Positions 63,258-64,000 of a DNA stretch of 64,000 bases are shown one piece after another. Each line of letters begins with the position of its first letter. Position 1 is the first letter of the stretch. This DNA is from Calliopsis andreniformis (taxonomy: Eukaryota; Arthropoda; Insecta; Hymenoptera; Andrenidae): contig NW_027480505.1 of NCBI RefSeq assembly GCF_051401765.1, positions 744,001 to 808,000 of the forward strand. The letters are read 5' to 3'. The notes under the pieces were generated by a model. That model was not told the DNA's origin and did no database searches. It worked only from the letters and a program-made list of their open reading frames with translations. The translations under genes and the position numbers were made by a program.

Positions 63258-64000
63258 TCATTTCTACGTTCCGGGCAACCTAGGTTTCACTCTAGGGCGT
63301 CGCTCCACCAGATGAAACAGTTAGGGCCTTAGGAGCCAACGCCCGAAGCATAAAATACAGAATAAATAGAACAGTTTTTCCATTTTATAAAACGAATAAT
63401 TGCTACCAGTGTGAAAGTTATGGTCATTTCTACTTTCCGGGCAACCTAGGCTTCACCCTAGGGCGTTGCTCCAACAGATTGAATAGTTAGGGTCTTAGAA
63501 GTCAACGCCCGAAGCATAAAATACAAGGTAAATAGAACAGTTTTACCATCATATAAAACGAATAATTGCTACCAGTGTAAAAGTTATGGTCAACTCTACG
63601 TTCCTGGCAACCTAGGCTTCACCCTAGGGCGTTGTTCCACCAGATCGAATAGTTCGGGCCTAAGGAGTGAACGCCAGAAGAATAAAATACAATATAAATA
63701 TAACAGTTTTTCCATCGTAAAAAACGAATAATAGCAACCAGTGTGAAAGTTGTGGTCATTTCTACGTTCCGGGCAACCTAGGTTTCACTCTAGGGCGTCG
63801 CTCCACCAGATGAAACAGTTAGGGCCTTAGGAGCCAACGCCCGAAGCATAAAATACAGAATAAATAGAACAGTTTTTCCATTTTATAAAACGAATAATTG
63901 CTACCTGTGTGAAAGTTATGGTCATTTCTACTTTCCGGGCAACCTAGGCTTCACCCTAGGGCGTTGCTCCAACAGATTGAATAGTTAGGGTCTTAGAAGT
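63258..64000 (+). repeat. 3-mer HOR (498 bp) at window edge
   Basis: CGCTCCACCAGATGAAACAG at 63301 and 63799, followed by AATACAGAATAAATAGAAC and CCATTTTATAAAACG at the same spacing. Copy 2 is cut by the window end. The edge therefore lies inside a short local HOR and the array continues beyond. Confidence 0.82.

Larger units (their letters stand above)
1..64000 (+). repeat. Satellite array, ~166-bp monomer, head to tail, fills window
   Basis: Seen directly: the anchor TCCATCGTATAAAACGAATA, or a close variant, recurs every 165-167 bases from base 1 (for example at 1, 167, 334, 500 and 666) to the end of the window, always in the same orientation. That gives about 385 monomers. No break, inversion or foreign insertion was found. 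Most indels are single bases, so register is kept for 64 kb. Arrays like this are known from centromeric and other heterochromatin of eukaryotes; the location here is inferred. The family is not recognised. The array runs off both edges. Confidence 0.97.

Noticed and set aside
1..64000. CENP-B box
   Set aside because: The nearest candidate is the CTACGTTCCGGG region, but it lacks the TTCG...A...CGGG spacing of the box, and I found no match on the other strand. A motif scan would settle it.
1..64000. Telomeric repeat (TTAGGG in AGTTAGGGCC)
   Set aside because: Only one hexamer per monomer, never in tandem, and part of a longer conserved satellite segment.
1..64000. RNA polymerase III B box in GATCGAATAG, hinting at a tRNA-derived origin
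   Set aside because: One or more positions differ from the usual B box, no A box lies at a suitable distance, and there is no tRNA fold or poly-T terminator pattern beyond the TTTTT in the junction.
1..64000. TATA-box-like TATAAAA in every monomer as a promoter
   Set aside because: A 7-base AT-rich match in AT-rich DNA, with no other promoter element. Satellite transcription is possible but not shown by this.
1..64000. CRISPR array
   Set aside because: The repeat is the whole 166-bp unit with no unique spacers; all parts of the unit are similar between copies.
1..64000. Transposable element insertion or unique sequence hidden in the array
   Set aside because: Every stretch I read could be placed in monomer phase; no terminal repeats, target-site duplications, poly-A tails or off-phase segments were seen.

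Overview
The whole 64 kb window is satellite DNA. From the first base to the last it is a head-to-tail array of an approximately 166-bp monomer, about 385 copies, all in the same orientation. I see no unique sequence, transposon, rRNA, tRNA or credible protein gene. The monomer is about 41% GC by hand count of a consensus read by eye. It has an AT-rich stretch around its junction and a GC-richer core carrying CCTAGG and GGGCGTTG motifs. An array this long of nucleosome-sized repeats points to a eukaryotic chromosome, at a centromeric, pericentromeric or other heterochromatic block. I do not recognise the satellite family and cannot name the species. Monomers vary mostly at CpG sites, by C-to-T and G-to-A changes, which suggests a germ line with CpG methylation.

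On top of the monomer lies a patchwork of higher-order repeats (HORs), each an integer number of monomers. 0-9 kb: an 8-mer of 1327 bp in three full copies plus partial ones, and a 2.7-kb block repeated 6306 bp downstream. 9.6-16.6 kb: a 16-mer of 2652 bp in two full copies plus a rearranged third. 16.7-19.4 kb: diverged monomers without a clear HOR. 19.4-36.5 kb: interleaved 9-mer (1493 bp) and 10-mer (1660 bp) repeats, plus a roughly 1.7-kb segment present three times at long spacing. 36.5-39.7 kb: mostly diverged, with one 5-mer (830 bp). 39.7-47.9 kb: a 14-mer (2323 bp) that grew into a 17-mer (2820 bp), the latter in two tandem copies that look identical. 48-54.4 kb: diverged monomers with short 2-, 7- and 10-mer duplications. 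54.4-64 kb: a different monomer mix with 4-mer (664 bp), 9-mer (1493 bp) and 3-mer (498 bp) repeats. The array continues past both window edges.

No genes work together here. The interest lies in array architecture and turnover: recent in-register unequal exchanges, nested HOR growth, long-range copying within the array, and conserved short dyads that could form hairpins in DNA or in a satellite transcript. Open frames of 60-106 codons occur on both strands, but they follow from the repeat and are not called as genes.

All coordinates of HOR edges were set by eye and may be off by tens of bases. HOR units are circular, so the chosen start phase is arbitrary.
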